From: Clostridia bacterium | GTDB taxonomy: Bacteria; Bacillota; Clostridia; Christensenellales; Aristaeellaceae | Direction: 5' to 3' | NCBI GenBank assembly: GCA_017470145.1 | Contig: JAFUFB010000025.1 | Coordinates: 154,742 to 218,741, forward strand | Length of the DNA: 64,000 nucleotides | Shown here: positions 23,516-32,790 of the stretch, piece by piece | Numbering within the stretch: the first letter of the stretch is position 1 | Layout of the letters: the number at the start of each line of letters is the position of its first letter | Notes under the pieces: model-generated | Seen by the model: only the letters and a program-made list of their open reading frames with translations | Databases searched by the model: none | Told to the model about the DNA's origin: nothing | Position numbers and translations under genes: made by a program

Positions 23516-24699
23516 CATATGATCGCTTCTTAAACCCGGAGGTTGTGGCGGTGCCGCCCAGCGGCATCCGGCGCTTTTTCGACCTGGCCTCCACCATGAA
23601 GGACACCATCTCCCTGGGGGTGGGCGAGCCGGACTTTAAAACCCCTTATCACATCCGGAACATGGCCATCAATTCCCTGATCGATGGCGAAACCCAATAC
23701 ACGCCGAACCGGGGGCTCCTTTCCCTGCGGAAGGAGATTGGTCGATACCTTTCCGGACGGTTCCAATTGGAATATGATCCGGAGACGGAGATCCTGGTAA
23801 CAGTCGGCGCCAGCGAAGCCATTGACCTGGCGCTGCGGGCCATGGTTCGGCCGGGAGACGAGGTGCTGGTACCGGAACCCAGCTATGTATCCTATTCTCC
23901 CAGCGTCATCTTCGCGGGGGGGACGCCGGTGGGCGTAGTGACCCGGGAAGAGGATGACTTCCGGCTGAAGCCGGAATATCTGGAAGCCGCCATCACGGAG
24001 AAAACAAGGCTGCTGATTTTGCCCTATCCTAATAACCCCACCGGGGGCATTATGGAGCAGGAGGATCTGGCAGCGATTGCGCCCATCATCGAGAAGCACG
24101 ATCTGATGGTTATCTCGGACGAGATTTACGCGGAACTGATCTACGACGGAAAACAACATACCTCCTTTGCTACCCAAGCGGGAATGATGCCGCGGACCAT
24201 TACGATCAACGGATTTTCCAAGGCCTTCGCCATGACTGGATGGCGGGTGGGCTATGCCTGCGGGCCGAAGGAAATCATCAACGTCATGAATAAAATCCAC
24301 CAATACGGCATTATGTGCGCACCCCGTATGGGGCAGGTGGCGGCGGAGGAAGCGCTGCGGCTGGGGAGAGAAAACGGATATGAGGATGTGCTCACCATGC
24401 GAGAGAGCTATGACCGGCGGCGCCGGCTGATGGTGGACAGCTTCCGCAGCATGGGGCTCCATTGCTTCGAGCCCTATGGCGCCTTCTATGTTTTCCCATC
24501 CATCCGCTCCACGGGGCTGACCAGCGAGGAATTCTGCGCTAGGCTGCTGCGGGAAAAGAGCATCGCGGCTGTACCCGGGAACGCCTTCGGGCCCTGCGGG
24601 GAGGGGAACATCCGCTGTTGCTATGCCACGGCGCTGGACAAGCTCAACATCGCGCTGGACAGAATTGCGGAATTCGTACAGGAAGTGAAAGGAAACTGA
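23512..24699 (+). CDS. class I/II PLP aminotransferase
   Basis: 395 residues. Fold type I features: GVGEPDF near 36, YTPNRGLLSLRKEI, PNNPTGG near 168, SDEIYAELIY, and the PLP-binding lysine in NGFSKAFAMTGWR (~235-247). The C-terminal Arg is in IRCCYA. Similar to aspartate/aromatic and alanine aminotransferases; the amino-donor specificity cannot be read. Translationally coupled to the upstream Lrp regulator. Confidence 0.92.
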   Translation: MTYDRFLNPEVVAVPPSGIRRFFDLASTMKDTISLGVGEPDFKTPYHIRNMAINSLIDGETQYTPNRGLLSLRKEIGRYLSGRFQLEYDPETEILVTVGASEAIDLALRAMVRPGDEVLVPEPSYVSYSPSVIFAGGTPVGVVTREEDDFRLKPEYLEAAITEKTRLLILPYPNNPTGGIMEQEDLAAIAPIIEKHDLMVISDEIYAELIYDGKQHTSFATQAGMMPRTITINGFSKAFAMTGWRVGYACGPKEIINVMNKIHQYGIMCAPRMGQVAAEEALRLGRENGYEDVLTMRESYDRRRRLMVDSFRSMGLHCFEPYGAFYVFPSIRSTGLTSEEFCARLLREKSIAAVPGNAFGPCGEGNIRCCYATALDKLNIALDRIAEFVQEVKGN

Positions 24700-24701
24700 G
24701 C

Positions 24702-25814
24702 ATGAAAAAATGGTTATCCCTGCTGCTGGCGGCGAGTCTGCTACTGATGAGCGCTTCAGGTGTGGCGGAATACGCGGACGAGGATGATGAGGATCTGCTG
24801 ATCGAGGACATCATCGAAGAAGTGGTAACGGAGAAGAAGGAAATTCTGGACACGGACGGCAGCTCCATTATTACCATTACCTGCACGGGCGATTTCACCA
24901 TCGGCGGGGATTCCCGGAAGAAGAAGAACATCTTTGAGGACGAGTTGAAGGAGCAGGGCGGGGACATCAACTTCACGATGCAAAACATGCGGGAGTATTT
25001 CCTGGAGGACGATATGACTCTGGTGAATTTCGAGGGGACGCTCACGGAATCCACCTATGTGCCCGCGAATAAAAGAGAAAACCAATTCCTTTTCAGCGCG
25101 CCGCCCTCCTACGTATCCATACTGTCGGACAACGGCATTGAAGCCGTTTCCCTGGAAAACAACCACATCATGGACCACGGGCAAGAAGTATACGAAGAGA
25201 CCCAGCGCACTCTGGAGGAGGCGGGCATCGTATGGTCCAACTCCGAGCATATGGGGATCTTCGAGGTGAAGGGGATTCAGATCGCCATGCTGAGCTACCT
25301 GTGCATCGACCGGTACGATCAGCTATGGGACAAGGTGCCGGCGGATATCGCGGAAGCCAAGGAGAGATATCCCCTGGTGATCGTTTCCTTCCACTGGGGC
25401 AACGAGCTGGATTATTCGCCCACGAACAACCAAATTCGCATGGGGCGGCTGGCGGTGGACGCGGGGGCGGACCTGGTGATTGGGCACCACTCTCATCGCA
25501 TGAATCCCATCGAGGAATATAACGGTGTATACATCTGCTACAGCCTGGGGAATTTCTGCTTCTCGGGCAATTCCAAGCCCTCGGACATGAGCTCCTTCGT
25601 TTTCCAGATTCGTTTCCGGGTAAAGGACGGGGTATGCACCTCCCGGGGATTCCGGATTATTCCGATTCGGATTTCCTCCCGGAGCAATCGAAACGACTTT
25701 ATCCCCACGCCCTACACCACCGGGTCGAACATCGACTCCGTGCTGACGGTGCTGCAGAACAATGGGCGAAAGCTGGAATACGCGGTAAAGGATTATCCCC
25801 TGGATTGGAAATAA
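24702..25814 (+). CDS. secreted CapA-family (PGA_cap) protein
   Basis: 370 residues. A signal peptide (1-24) is followed by a very acidic stretch (YADEDDEDLLIEDIIEE) and a metallophosphatase-like CapA fold: TGDFTIGG (~60), NFEGTLTES, LENNHIMDHG, FHWGNELDY and IGHHSHRMNPIEEYNG, with SLGNFCFSG. CapA proteins are tied to poly-gamma-glutamate capsule formation or hydrolysis, but many act elsewhere. Two bases after the aminotransferase, so same operon. No capB/capC genes are nearby, so capsule synthesis is not supported. Confidence 0.88.
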   Translation: MKKWLSLLLAASLLLMSASGVAEYADEDDEDLLIEDIIEEVVTEKKEILDTDGSSIITITCTGDFTIGGDSRKKKNIFEDELKEQGGDINFTMQNMREYFLEDDMTLVNFEGTLTESTYVPANKRENQFLFSAPPSYVSILSDNGIEAVSLENNHIMDHGQEVYEETQRTLEEAGIVWSNSEHMGIFEVKGIQIAMLSYLCIDRYDQLWDKVPADIAEAKERYPLVIVSFHWGNELDYSPTNNQIRMGRLAVDAGADLVIGHHSHRMNPIEEYNGVYICYSLGNFCFSGNSKPSDMSSFVFQIRFRVKDGVCTSRGFRIIPIRISSRSNRNDFIPTPYTTGSNIDSVLTVLQNNGRKLEYAVKDYPLDWK

Positions 25815-25903
25815 AAACTGGTGGCTGCGGCCAGGTGAAAAGCATCCCTTTGCGGGACAAAACAAGGTGCAGCGAAAAAGCATTGGATGGAGGAAAAAGA
25901 AAA

Positions 25904-26824
25904 ATGAGCAATAATCCTTTTCTGGATATTTACCCGGAGGTAGCGGAAGCGTTGCGGGCAGGGAAGCCGGTGGTAGCGCTGGAATCTACCATCATCAGCC
26001 ATGGCATGCCCTATCCGCAGAACGTGGAAACGGCGCTGAATGTAGAGAAAATCATCCGGGAAAGCGGCGCGGTGCCGGCGACGATCGCCATCATTGGTGG
26101 GCGACTCAAGGCGGGATTGAGCCCGGAGGAAATTGAATATTTTGGTAAAAAGGGCCGGGAGATTGCCAAGGTCAGTCGGCGGGATATCGCGGCCATCTGC
26201 GCCCGGGGCGAGGATGGCGCCACCACGGTGACCACGACGATGATGATCGCCCACATGGCGGGTATCCAGTTCTTCGCCACCGGCGGCATCGGTGGCGTGC
26301 ATCGAGGCGCGGAGAAGACCATGGACATTTCCGCGGACTTGGAGGAGCTGGGCAACATACCGGTGACAGTGGTCTGTGCGGGAGCAAAGGCGATTCTGGA
26401 CCTGGGCTTGACCCTGGAATATCTGGAGACCCGGGGCGTGCCCGTCATCGGCTTTGGCACAGAAGAGCTGCCGGCATTCTATTCCCGACACTCCGGGCTG
26501 CAGGTGGATTATCGCATGGACAGCGCGAAGGAGATCGCCGCCGCGTTCCATGCCCAGCAGGCCATGGGGTTGAAGGGCGGCATGCTGGTGACCAATCCTA
26601 TTCCGGAAGAATATGCTATGGACGACGCGGTAATCAACCAGGCGATTGACCAGGCGGTGGCGGAATCTGTGGCGCAGGGGATCAAGGGCAAGGAGATTAC
26701 GCCCTTCCTGCTAGCGCGGGTGGCGGAATTGACGGGAGGCGACAGCCTGGATTCCAACATCCAATTGGTATACAACAATGCCAGACTGGCCAGCGAGATC
26801 GCAAAAGAATATGCAAAAATCTAA
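25904..26824 (+). CDS. psuG: pseudouridine-5'-phosphate glycosidase
   Basis: 306 residues, usual length. Family motifs: VVALESTIISHGMPYPQN (~23-40), ATIAIIGGRLKAG, TTVTTTMMIAHMAGIQFFAT (~102-121) and GGIGGVHRGAE. The enzyme splits pseudouridine-5'-phosphate into uracil and ribose-5-phosphate, salvaging nucleoside from RNA turnover. GGAGG precedes ATG at ten bases. The usual partner kinase (psuK) is not adjacent; the gene overlaps queH by 14 bases instead. Confidence 0.94.
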   Translation: MSNNPFLDIYPEVAEALRAGKPVVALESTIISHGMPYPQNVETALNVEKIIRESGAVPATIAIIGGRLKAGLSPEEIEYFGKKGREIAKVSRRDIAAICARGEDGATTVTTTMMIAHMAGIQFFATGGIGGVHRGAEKTMDISADLEELGNIPVTVVCAGAKAILDLGLTLEYLETRGVPVIGFGTEELPAFYSRHSGLQVDYRMDSAKEIAAAFHAQQAMGLKGGMLVTNPIPEEYAMDDAVINQAIDQAVAESVAQGIKGKEITPFLLARVAELTGGDSLDSNIQLVYNNARLASEIAKEYAKI

Positions 26825-27425
26825 GCTTTTATTGCACTGTTGCTGTGCGCCCTGCTCCTCGGCCACGCTGGAGCGGGTGCAGGAAGAATTTGACGTGGAC
26901 ATCTACTACTACAACCCGAATATCGAGCCGGAGGAGGAATTTCTGCGGCGTGCGGGGGAAGAGGAGCGGTTTGTCCGGGAATTTCGACCCGACGGCGGAG
27001 TACAGGTCATCGTCGCGGAATACGAGCACGAAGCCTTCGAAGAAATCGCCCGAGGCCGGGAAGAAATGCCGGAGCGGAGCGAAAGATGCTATTTATGCTA
27101 TGAAATGCGGATGCGAAAAACCGCGGAATACGCGAAGCAGCATGGATATGATTGCTTCACCACCTCCCTCTCCATCAGCCCATACAAATCCTCCCGATGG
27201 ATCAATGAGATTGGGGAACGATTGGCGGAAACATACGGGATTGCCTTTCTGCACAGCGATTTTAAAAAGCAGAATGGATACAAACGATCCATCGAGCTTT
27301 CCGCGGAATATCAGCTCTATCGTCAGGATTGGTGCGGATGCGTGTACTCCTTCCAGGAGCGGGAAAGAAAGCTGGAGGCGAGAAAGCAGATCAATCAGGT
27401 AGGCAACAAAGAAAGGAATCCATGA
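26811..27425 (+). CDS. queH: epoxyqueuosine reductase QueH
   Basis: 204 residues. The QueH (DUF208) signature: LLLHCCCAPCS at residues 7-17, SERCYLCYEMRM near 100, TTSLSISPYKS, and YRQDWCGC near 178. These cysteines bind a [4Fe-4S] cluster and metal for the last step of tRNA queuosine synthesis. The start lies inside the end of psuG (overlap 14 bases), and its stop overlaps the next start in ATGA. Other queuosine genes are not in the window. Confidence 0.93.
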   Translation: MQKSKLLLHCCCAPCSSATLERVQEEFDVDIYYYNPNIEPEEEFLRRAGEEERFVREFRPDGGVQVIVAEYEHEAFEEIARGREEMPERSERCYLCYEMRMRKTAEYAKQHGYDCFTTSLSISPYKSSRWINEIGERLAETYGIAFLHSDFKKQNGYKRSIELSAEYQLYRQDWCGCVYSFQERERKLEARKQINQVGNKERNP

Positions 27426-28960
27426 GCATAAAACGAGAAATTGGGATACTGGCGCTGTGCCTCTGCCTGCTGATCTGCTTAGTGGCCCAGGCAGAGGTGG
27501 TCAGCATTCAGATAGGCAACGATGGGGAAGCAACGGAGATTGAAACACAAACGGCAAAGCCAGCAGAAGTAAAGATCGTAGAGACCAGAATCGTCAAAAC
27601 GAAGGAAGCGGATACAAGCGATGTTCCAGCAAAGGAAGCGGAAGAGCAAATCGCAGAAGCGGTAGATAAGGAGACAAAAGAAGCAGATATTCTGACCATC
27701 GAACCAAAGGTCATAACAACAGTCGTTCGCAAAAAGAAAGCGGAAGAAACGCGGGAAGAGGCTGAACCGGGGGAGGAGGAAGCGAAAGAGGAGACCACCC
27801 CAAACCCGGAGCCGAAAACTACCGTGACATATACTCCCCATTGGGAGGGCGCGGAGACCCTGGATATCAGCGAGCATTGTCTCTATAACGGAAGAGCAGG
27901 CGGGCCCCATCATCCGCTGAATGACGGCGCCTACAATTATCCCTATGAGACTGCGCCGCGATCCGGCGTGCACTATATCGAGATCACCGTAACGGACGGG
28001 GAGCCCATGGGGGCCCTGTACATCCAGTGGGAAGGGGATCCGGTGCCGCTGGCGGTTCAGGTTCCTGACGGGGAGGAATGGGAAACCATCGTCACCAGCG
28101 ATGGGGACTTCTACGCGGAATACATCAGCTTTCCTCCCTGCAGGGAATGCAGGATCGTGGGGCGGGATAACCCCGGAACGCCGATGAGCATCTGCGAAAT
28201 GCGGGTGTTGACGGAGGGAAAGCCTGCGGAGAACATTCAGCTATGGCAGAAGCCAGAAGGGAAAATCGACCTGATGCTGATCGCTGGACATCCGGACGAC
28301 GAGCTGCTGTGGTTCGGCGGGGCATTGCCCTATTACGCGGGAGAATTGAAGAAGAATACCCTGGTGATCACCTGCGCCATGAGCGTCAGGATGCGCCGGC
28401 TGGAGCTCTGCGATGCGCTGTGGGCCTGCGGGGTACGGATTCATCCGATCTATCTGCATCTGCGGGATTTCTCAGACACGGACGTGAGAAAGGTACTGCA
28501 TACCTGGCACGCGGAGGAAAAGGTCCTTGGGAAACTGGTCGGATACATCCGACAGTTTCAGCCGGATGTGCTGCTGCTGCATGACGTGAATGGCGAATAC
28601 GGCCATGGAATCCACCGCGCGGCTTCCTGGCTGGGGCGGGAATGCATCCCCCTGGCGGCGGATCCGGAGGTGGAGCCAGCATCTGCCGCGGAATATGGTA
28701 CCTGGGAGGTCAAGAAGGCTTACATCCATCTTTGGCCGGAAAACCAGATTACCATGGACTGGAAGCGCCCCTTGACAGCCTTCGGCGGACTGACTGGGCT
28801 GGAAGCTGCCCAGCAGGCGCTGGACTTCCATAAGAGCCAGGTGGTTCACGGATGGGAGATTGAAGAGGGCGGAGAATATGATAATTCCCTCTTCGGGCTC
28901 TATCATTCCACCGTTGGAGCGGACGTCATCGGTGATGATTTTTTTGAAAACATAGAATAA
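27422..28960 (+). CDS. secreted PIG-L family deacetylase with low-complexity stalk
   Basis: 512 residues. A signal peptide (1-24) is followed by a Glu/Lys-rich stalk (~30-135), a beta-sandwich carbohydrate-binding-like region (~140-265) and a PIG-L (LmbE) domain from about 278: AGHPDDELLWFGG carries the zinc-binding H-x2-D-D, and HDVNGEYGHGIHRAA the second His pair. PIG-L enzymes remove N-acetyl groups from sugars, so it likely acts on surface glycans or peptidoglycan. Coupled to queH by ATGA overlap, an odd pairing of a secreted and a tRNA-modifying enzyme. Confidence 0.86.
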   Translation: MSIKREIGILALCLCLLICLVAQAEVVSIQIGNDGEATEIETQTAKPAEVKIVETRIVKTKEADTSDVPAKEAEEQIAEAVDKETKEADILTIEPKVITTVVRKKKAEETREEAEPGEEEAKEETTPNPEPKTTVTYTPHWEGAETLDISEHCLYNGRAGGPHHPLNDGAYNYPYETAPRSGVHYIEITVTDGEPMGALYIQWEGDPVPLAVQVPDGEEWETIVTSDGDFYAEYISFPPCRECRIVGRDNPGTPMSICEMRVLTEGKPAENIQLWQKPEGKIDLMLIAGHPDDELLWFGGALPYYAGELKKNTLVITCAMSVRMRRLELCDALWACGVRIHPIYLHLRDFSDTDVRKVLHTWHAEEKVLGKLVGYIRQFQPDVLLLHDVNGEYGHGIHRAASWLGRECIPLAADPEVEPASAAEYGTWEVKKAYIHLWPENQITMDWKRPLTAFGGLTGLEAAQQALDFHKSQVVHGWEIEEGGEYDNSLFGLYHSTVGADVIGDDFFENIE

Positions 28961-28963
28961 CAG

Positions 28964-28998
28964 AACGCCCCCTGCGAGAAGCTCTCGCAGGGGGCGTT
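28964..28998. terminator. bidirectional hairpin between convergent genes
   Basis: AACGCCCCCTGCGAGA and TCTCGCAGGGGGCGTT form a perfect 16-bp stem with a three-base loop, in the 52 bases between the PIG-L gene (plus) and gltX (minus). The flanking T-tracts are short, so termination would depend on the strong stem. Confidence 0.75.
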
Positions 28999-29012
28999 GC
29001 GCTGAAGACTTA

Positions 29013-30461
29013 TTATCCTAAGCGATCCAGGCCAATTTGCAGGCGGCGAAGGGTTTCCTCCCGCCCTAACAGGCCGGCGATTTCAAAAGCGCCGCCGGGG
29101 GTGTTGGCCACGCCGGCGATGGCAATGCGCAGAGGCCAGAGAACGGCACCATTCTTGAGCCCGGCTTCCTGAATGGCGGCCATAACCGCGTCATGTATCG
29201 CGGCCTCGTCCCACTGGGGGAGAGCCTCCAGCACGGGCTGCACCAGATGCAGCGCATCCCGGGCTACGTCGGGATTGGTCTTCATCTTTTTATGGGTATA
29301 CAGCTCCAGATCATAATCCGGTAGGTCCGCCAGGAAGGAGACCATCTCCGGTAGCTGCTGGAAGACCTCTGTGCGGGATTGGGTCAGCTCTGCCAGCCGG
29401 GCATAGTCGATACCTTTGCCAGCCAGCACCTGATCGAACCAGGGGGTGGCCATGGTCAAGTATTTTTCGGGGGCAAGATTGCGAATATATTCGGCGTTGA
29501 ACCAGGTCAGCTTAGCGACATCGAAAATGCCGGGGGATTTGTTCAGCCGGTGAATATCAAAGGCCTCCACCAGCTCCTCCAGGGAGAACACCTCCCGCTC
29601 GTCCCCAGGATTCCAGCCCACCAGGGCCAAGTAGTTAATCAGGGCTTCCGGCAGATAGCCCTTGTCCACGAAATCGGAATAATACGCATCTCCATCCCGC
29701 TTGGACAGCTTGTGTTGCGCGTCCCGCATGACGGTGGTCAGATGCACATAGGTGGGCACCTCCCAGCCGAAGGCTTCGTAAAGGAAATTATAACGGGGAG
29801 TGGAGGACAGATATTCCATGCCACGCATGACATGGGTGATACCCATCAGATGATCATCAATCACGTTGGCAAAGTTATAGGTGGGCATGCCATCCTGCTT
29901 AATCAGCACCATATCGTCCATGGCTTCTGCGTTGGGGAAGGTCATGTCTCCAAAGACAGTGTCGTGATAGCTGGTTTCCCCTTCGGTGGGGGCGTTCATG
30001 CGAATGGTCCAGGGAAGACCGGCATCCAGCTTGCGCTGCACTTCCGCCTTGGAGAGGTGGAGACAATGCTTGTCGTACTTCCAGGTGCCGCCGGCGGCCT
30101 CCACAGCGGCCCGACGGGCGTCAATTTCTTCCTTGGAGCAGAAGCAATAATAGGCATGGCCGGATTCCACCAGCTGCTGGGCGTAGGGCAGATACAGATC
30201 CTTCCGCTCGCTCTGAACATAGGGACCGCAGGGGCCGCCTACGTCCGGGCCTTCATCCCAGGTAAGGCCGCAGCCCTTCAGGGTTTCATAGATGACCTCC
30301 GTGGCCCCGGGAACGAAGCGCTCCTGATCCGTATCCTCAATACGGAGGATGAACTGGCCGCCGTTTTTGCGGGCATAGAGGTAATTATACAGCGCGGTGC
30401 GCAGGCCGCCCAGATGCATAAAACCGGTGGGGCTGGGGGCGAATCTGGTTCTGACATTCAT
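29013..30461 (-). CDS. gltX: glutamyl-tRNA synthetase
   Basis: 482 residues, class I synthetase of normal length. The HIGH-like motif is FAPSPTGFMHLGG (8-20), the KMSKS-like motif is HKLSKRDGD (~243-251). A second-half alpha-helical anticodon domain follows. It charges tRNA-Glu. Downstream of glnS on the same strand with a 34-base gap. Since a GlnRS is also encoded, it need not misacylate tRNA-Gln. Confidence 0.95.
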   Translation of the reverse strand: MNVRTRFAPSPTGFMHLGGLRTALYNYLYARKNGGQFILRIEDTDQERFVPGATEVIYETLKGCGLTWDEGPDVGGPCGPYVQSERKDLYLPYAQQLVESGHAYYCFCSKEEIDARRAAVEAAGGTWKYDKHCLHLSKAEVQRKLDAGLPWTIRMNAPTEGETSYHDTVFGDMTFPNAEAMDDMVLIKQDGMPTYNFANVIDDHLMGITHVMRGMEYLSSTPRYNFLYEAFGWEVPTYVHLTTVMRDAQHKLSKRDGDAYYSDFVDKGYLPEALINYLALVGWNPGDEREVFSLEELVEAFDIHRLNKSPGIFDVAKLTWFNAEYIRNLAPEKYLTMATPWFDQVLAGKGIDYARLAELTQSRTEVFQQLPEMVSFLADLPDYDLELYTHKKMKTNPDVARDALHLVQPVLEALPQWDEAAIHDAVMAAIQEAGLKNGAVLWPLRIAIAGVANTPGGAFEIAGLLGREETLRRLQIGLDRLG

Positions 30462-30495
30462 GATTTGTGGAAACTCCCTTCCTAAAAGATGTGAT

Positions 30496-32271
30496 TTACT
30501 TTTTCACCTGTTTGGCAAAGGTATCCCGAAGACCAACGGTGCGGTTGAAGACGGGCAGCTGATCTGTAGAATCCGGATCCTTGCAGAAGTATCCAATCCG
30601 CATGAACTGCCAGGTCGTTCCGGGATCCCCCTCCTTCACACAGGGTTCAGCCCAGCCATGGAGCACCTCCAGGCTGTGGGGATTCAACCGGCGGATGAAC
30701 TCCTTCAGCTTCCGATCCGTGCTGTTTTCCACAGCGGCTTCTTCCGCCTCTTCCTCCGGAAGGTCAGCGGCCTCCTCCGTGATCTCGGCCTCCTCCGGCG
30801 CAGCAATATCTTCCTTCGCTTCCGCGCCGTCGGCGGTCAGCAGCGGCTCATAAAGCCGGCCTTCGATGGCGACGGAATCTGCGGCATGGACCCAGTGCAG
30901 CGTAGCACCCTTGATCTTCCGATCGGCGCCAGGGGTTCCGCTCTCAGTGGAAAAATCAACGGTACAGTACACAGCGGTGATATTTCCTTCCGCATCCTTC
31001 TCGCAGCCATCACACCGGACAATGTAGGCTCCTTTCAGGCGCACCTCGTTACCAGGATACATCCGCTTATAACCCTTGACGGGCTCCTCCAAGAAGTCCT
31101 CCGCCTCGATATACAGCTCCCGGCCGAAGGTGACGGTATGCGTCCCCATCTCCGGATGCTTCGGATGATTTTCCATGGTGAGGGTTTTTACTTCTCCTTC
31201 CGGCCAGTTGGTTAGGATCACCTTCACCGGATGAAGCACCGCCATAGCCCGGGCGGAGCGCTCATCCAGATCAGCCCGGACGCAGCTTTCCAGCAGGGCG
31301 AAATCCACCAGGGAATCCGCCTTGCTCATCCCGATTCGATCCACGAAATCCCGAATGGCCTGGCCAGTGTATCCCCGGCGGCGCATGGCCGTCAGGGTGG
31401 GCATCCGCGGATCATCCCACCCCCGGACATATCCGCCTTCCACCAGGGCCCGGAGATAGCGCTTGCTCATGACGGTCTGGGTCATGTTCAGACGGGCGAA
31501 CTCAATTTGCCGCGGGCGAGCAGGAAGCATATTCGCGCTTTTTTCCACCACCCAGTCATACAGGGGACGGTGAATCTCATATTCCAGAGAACACATGGAA
31601 TGACTGATGCCCTCCAGCGCGTCGCCAATGGGGTGGGCAAAATCATACATGGGATAGATGCACCATTTATTGCCCGTGCGCCAATGCTCCTTATACAGGA
31701 TGCGATACATGGCGGGATCCCGCATCACCACATTAGGAGAGGCCATGTCGATCTTGGCCCGCAGGGTTTTGCTGCCCTCCGGAAATTCCCCTGCCCGCAT
31801 GCGGCGGAACAGATCCAGGCTTTCCTCCCAAGGCCGATCCCGCCAGGGGCTATTTTTCCCGGGCTCGGTTAAGGTTCCCCGATATTCCCGCATCTCATCC
31901 TTGCTGAGCTCATCCACATAGGCCAGGCCGCGGCGAATCCAGTCCTCGGCGATTTCATAGCATTTGTCATAATAATCCGAGGCGTAAAACTCGCCACCGG
32001 TCCAGTGAAAGCCGAGCCAATGGATATCCTTCTTGATGTTTTCCACATATTCGGTATCCTCTTTGGCCGGGTTTGTATCATCGAAGCGGAGGTTGCATTT
32101 TCCGCCGAACTTTTCCGCCGTCAGGAAGTCCATGATCAGGGCTTTGCAATGGCCAATATGCATATAGCCATTGGGCTCGGGAGGAAAACGGGTATGAATC
32201 TCCTGATATCGGCCGTCCGAAAGATCCTGCTCGATGGCATCCCAAATAAAATTACTGCGATCAGTTTCCAT
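30496..32271 (-). CDS. glnS: glutaminyl-tRNA synthetase with acidic insertion
   Basis: 591 residues; typical bacterial GlnRS is about 550. RFPPEPNGYMHIGHCKA holds HIGH, VMSKRYLR is the KMSKS-like motif, and RFDDTNPAKE is conserved. A stretch of mostly Glu, Ala and Asp (~479-516, about 30723-30836 in DNA) is inserted in the C-terminal anticodon-binding part. ATG at 32271 follows AGGGAGG by 11 bases. GlnRS is uncommon in Bacillota, most of which use the GatCAB route, so transfer from another group is plausible. Confidence 0.93.
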   Translation of the reverse strand: METDRSNFIWDAIEQDLSDGRYQEIHTRFPPEPNGYMHIGHCKALIMDFLTAEKFGGKCNLRFDDTNPAKEDTEYVENIKKDIHWLGFHWTGGEFYASDYYDKCYEIAEDWIRRGLAYVDELSKDEMREYRGTLTEPGKNSPWRDRPWEESLDLFRRMRAGEFPEGSKTLRAKIDMASPNVVMRDPAMYRILYKEHWRTGNKWCIYPMYDFAHPIGDALEGISHSMCSLEYEIHRPLYDWVVEKSANMLPARPRQIEFARLNMTQTVMSKRYLRALVEGGYVRGWDDPRMPTLTAMRRRGYTGQAIRDFVDRIGMSKADSLVDFALLESCVRADLDERSARAMAVLHPVKVILTNWPEGEVKTLTMENHPKHPEMGTHTVTFGRELYIEAEDFLEEPVKGYKRMYPGNEVRLKGAYIVRCDGCEKDAEGNITAVYCTVDFSTESGTPGADRKIKGATLHWVHAADSVAIEGRLYEPLLTADGAEAKEDIAAPEEAEITEEAADLPEEEAEEAAVENSTDRKLKEFIRRLNPHSLEVLHGWAEPCVKEGDPGTTWQFMRIGYFCKDPDSTDQLPVFNRTVGLRDTFAKQVKK

Positions 32272-32322
32272 TACAAATACTGCCTCCCTTTCGCCCTTTC
32301 TGCGCGGAACGCGCACCCCGAT

Positions 32323-32351
32323 ATTATACGGAAAAGTAAGAGGGGACGCAA
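32323..32351 (-). promoter_or_regulatory. promoter of glnS-gltX
   Basis: On the minus strand TTGCGT (32351-32346), 17 bases, TATAAT (32328-32323). The ~45-base leader includes a small TGCGCG-TTC-CGCGCA hairpin. No T-box is seen. Confidence 0.8.
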
Positions 32352-32382
32352 GGAAAAAATTGCTGATTGGATGTTGAAATTG

Positions 32383-32424
32383 TTACATTTACCTCTTTTC
32401 AAATGTAAGAAAAGGGAGTATAAT
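32383..32424 (+). promoter_or_regulatory. perfect 8-bp dyad overlapping the ireB promoter
   Basis: TTACATTT (32383-32390) and AAATGTAA (32401-32408) are exact inverted repeats 10 bases apart. TATAAT lies at 32419-32424 and the -35 position (TTTTCA, 32396-32401) is inside the dyad. This is the layout of a repressor operator. Both this promoter and the divergent glnS promoter are within 70 bases. Confidence 0.55.
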
Positions 32425-32465
32425 CATCGCAAGGTTGTTTTCAGCAAGGAATGGGGGGATCCGCC

Positions 32466-32720
32466 GTGCAAGATAGATTTGAAACGATGAAGTTTCAGCC
32501 CATTGAGGAATCGGGGAACGAGGCGCAGGACATTCTGCTGTACGTTTATCAGGCGCTTCAGGCCAAGGGGTATGATCCGATCACGCAGCTGGTTGGCTAC
32601 ATCATCTCCGGAGATCCGACGTACATTACCAGCTACAATTCCGCGCGGAGCATGATTTGCCGCCTGGAGCGGGATGAGATCATTGAGGAGCTGGTTCGCT
32701 CCTACTTGGAGACCCATTAA
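32466..32720 (+). CDS. ireB: IreB-family regulatory protein (UPF0297)
   Basis: 84 residues. The family sequence is clear: [56 protein letters not shown]. In Enterococcus, IreB is a substrate of the Ser/Thr kinase IreK and affects cephalosporin resistance. GTG at 32466 has GGGGGG seven bases upstream; ATG at 32451 has no spaced ribosome site. Here it stands alone, not in the usual alaS-ireB-ruvX order. Confidence 0.92.
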   Translation: MQDRFETMKFQPIEESGNEAQDILLYVYQALQAKGYDPITQLVGYIISGDPTYITSYNSARSMICRLERDEIIEELVRSYLETH

Positions 32721-32736
32721 AGGCGTATTTTGAGAG

Positions 32737-32761
32737 GGTGTCGGCGACGACATCCTTTTTC
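32737..32761 (+). terminator. rho-independent terminator
   Basis: GGGTGTCG pairs with CGACATCC (one G-T) around GCGA, followed by TTTTT, 17 bases after ireB. Confidence 0.8.
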
Positions 32762-32790
32762 CTTAAAAACCGAAGGAGGCGGAGAGTTTG

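Noticed and set aside
26778-26830. PreQ1 riboswitch search before queH
   Set aside because: queH starts inside psuG with no leader, and no preQ1-like structure is seen.
28964-28998. Perfect 16-bp inverted repeat as a possible transposon end
   Set aside because: Three-base loop, single copy and position between convergent genes fit a two-way terminator.
29379-30485. 368-codon open frame opposite gltX
   Set aside because: Covers an unmistakable glutamyl-tRNA synthetase on the other strand; no promoter or ribosome site.
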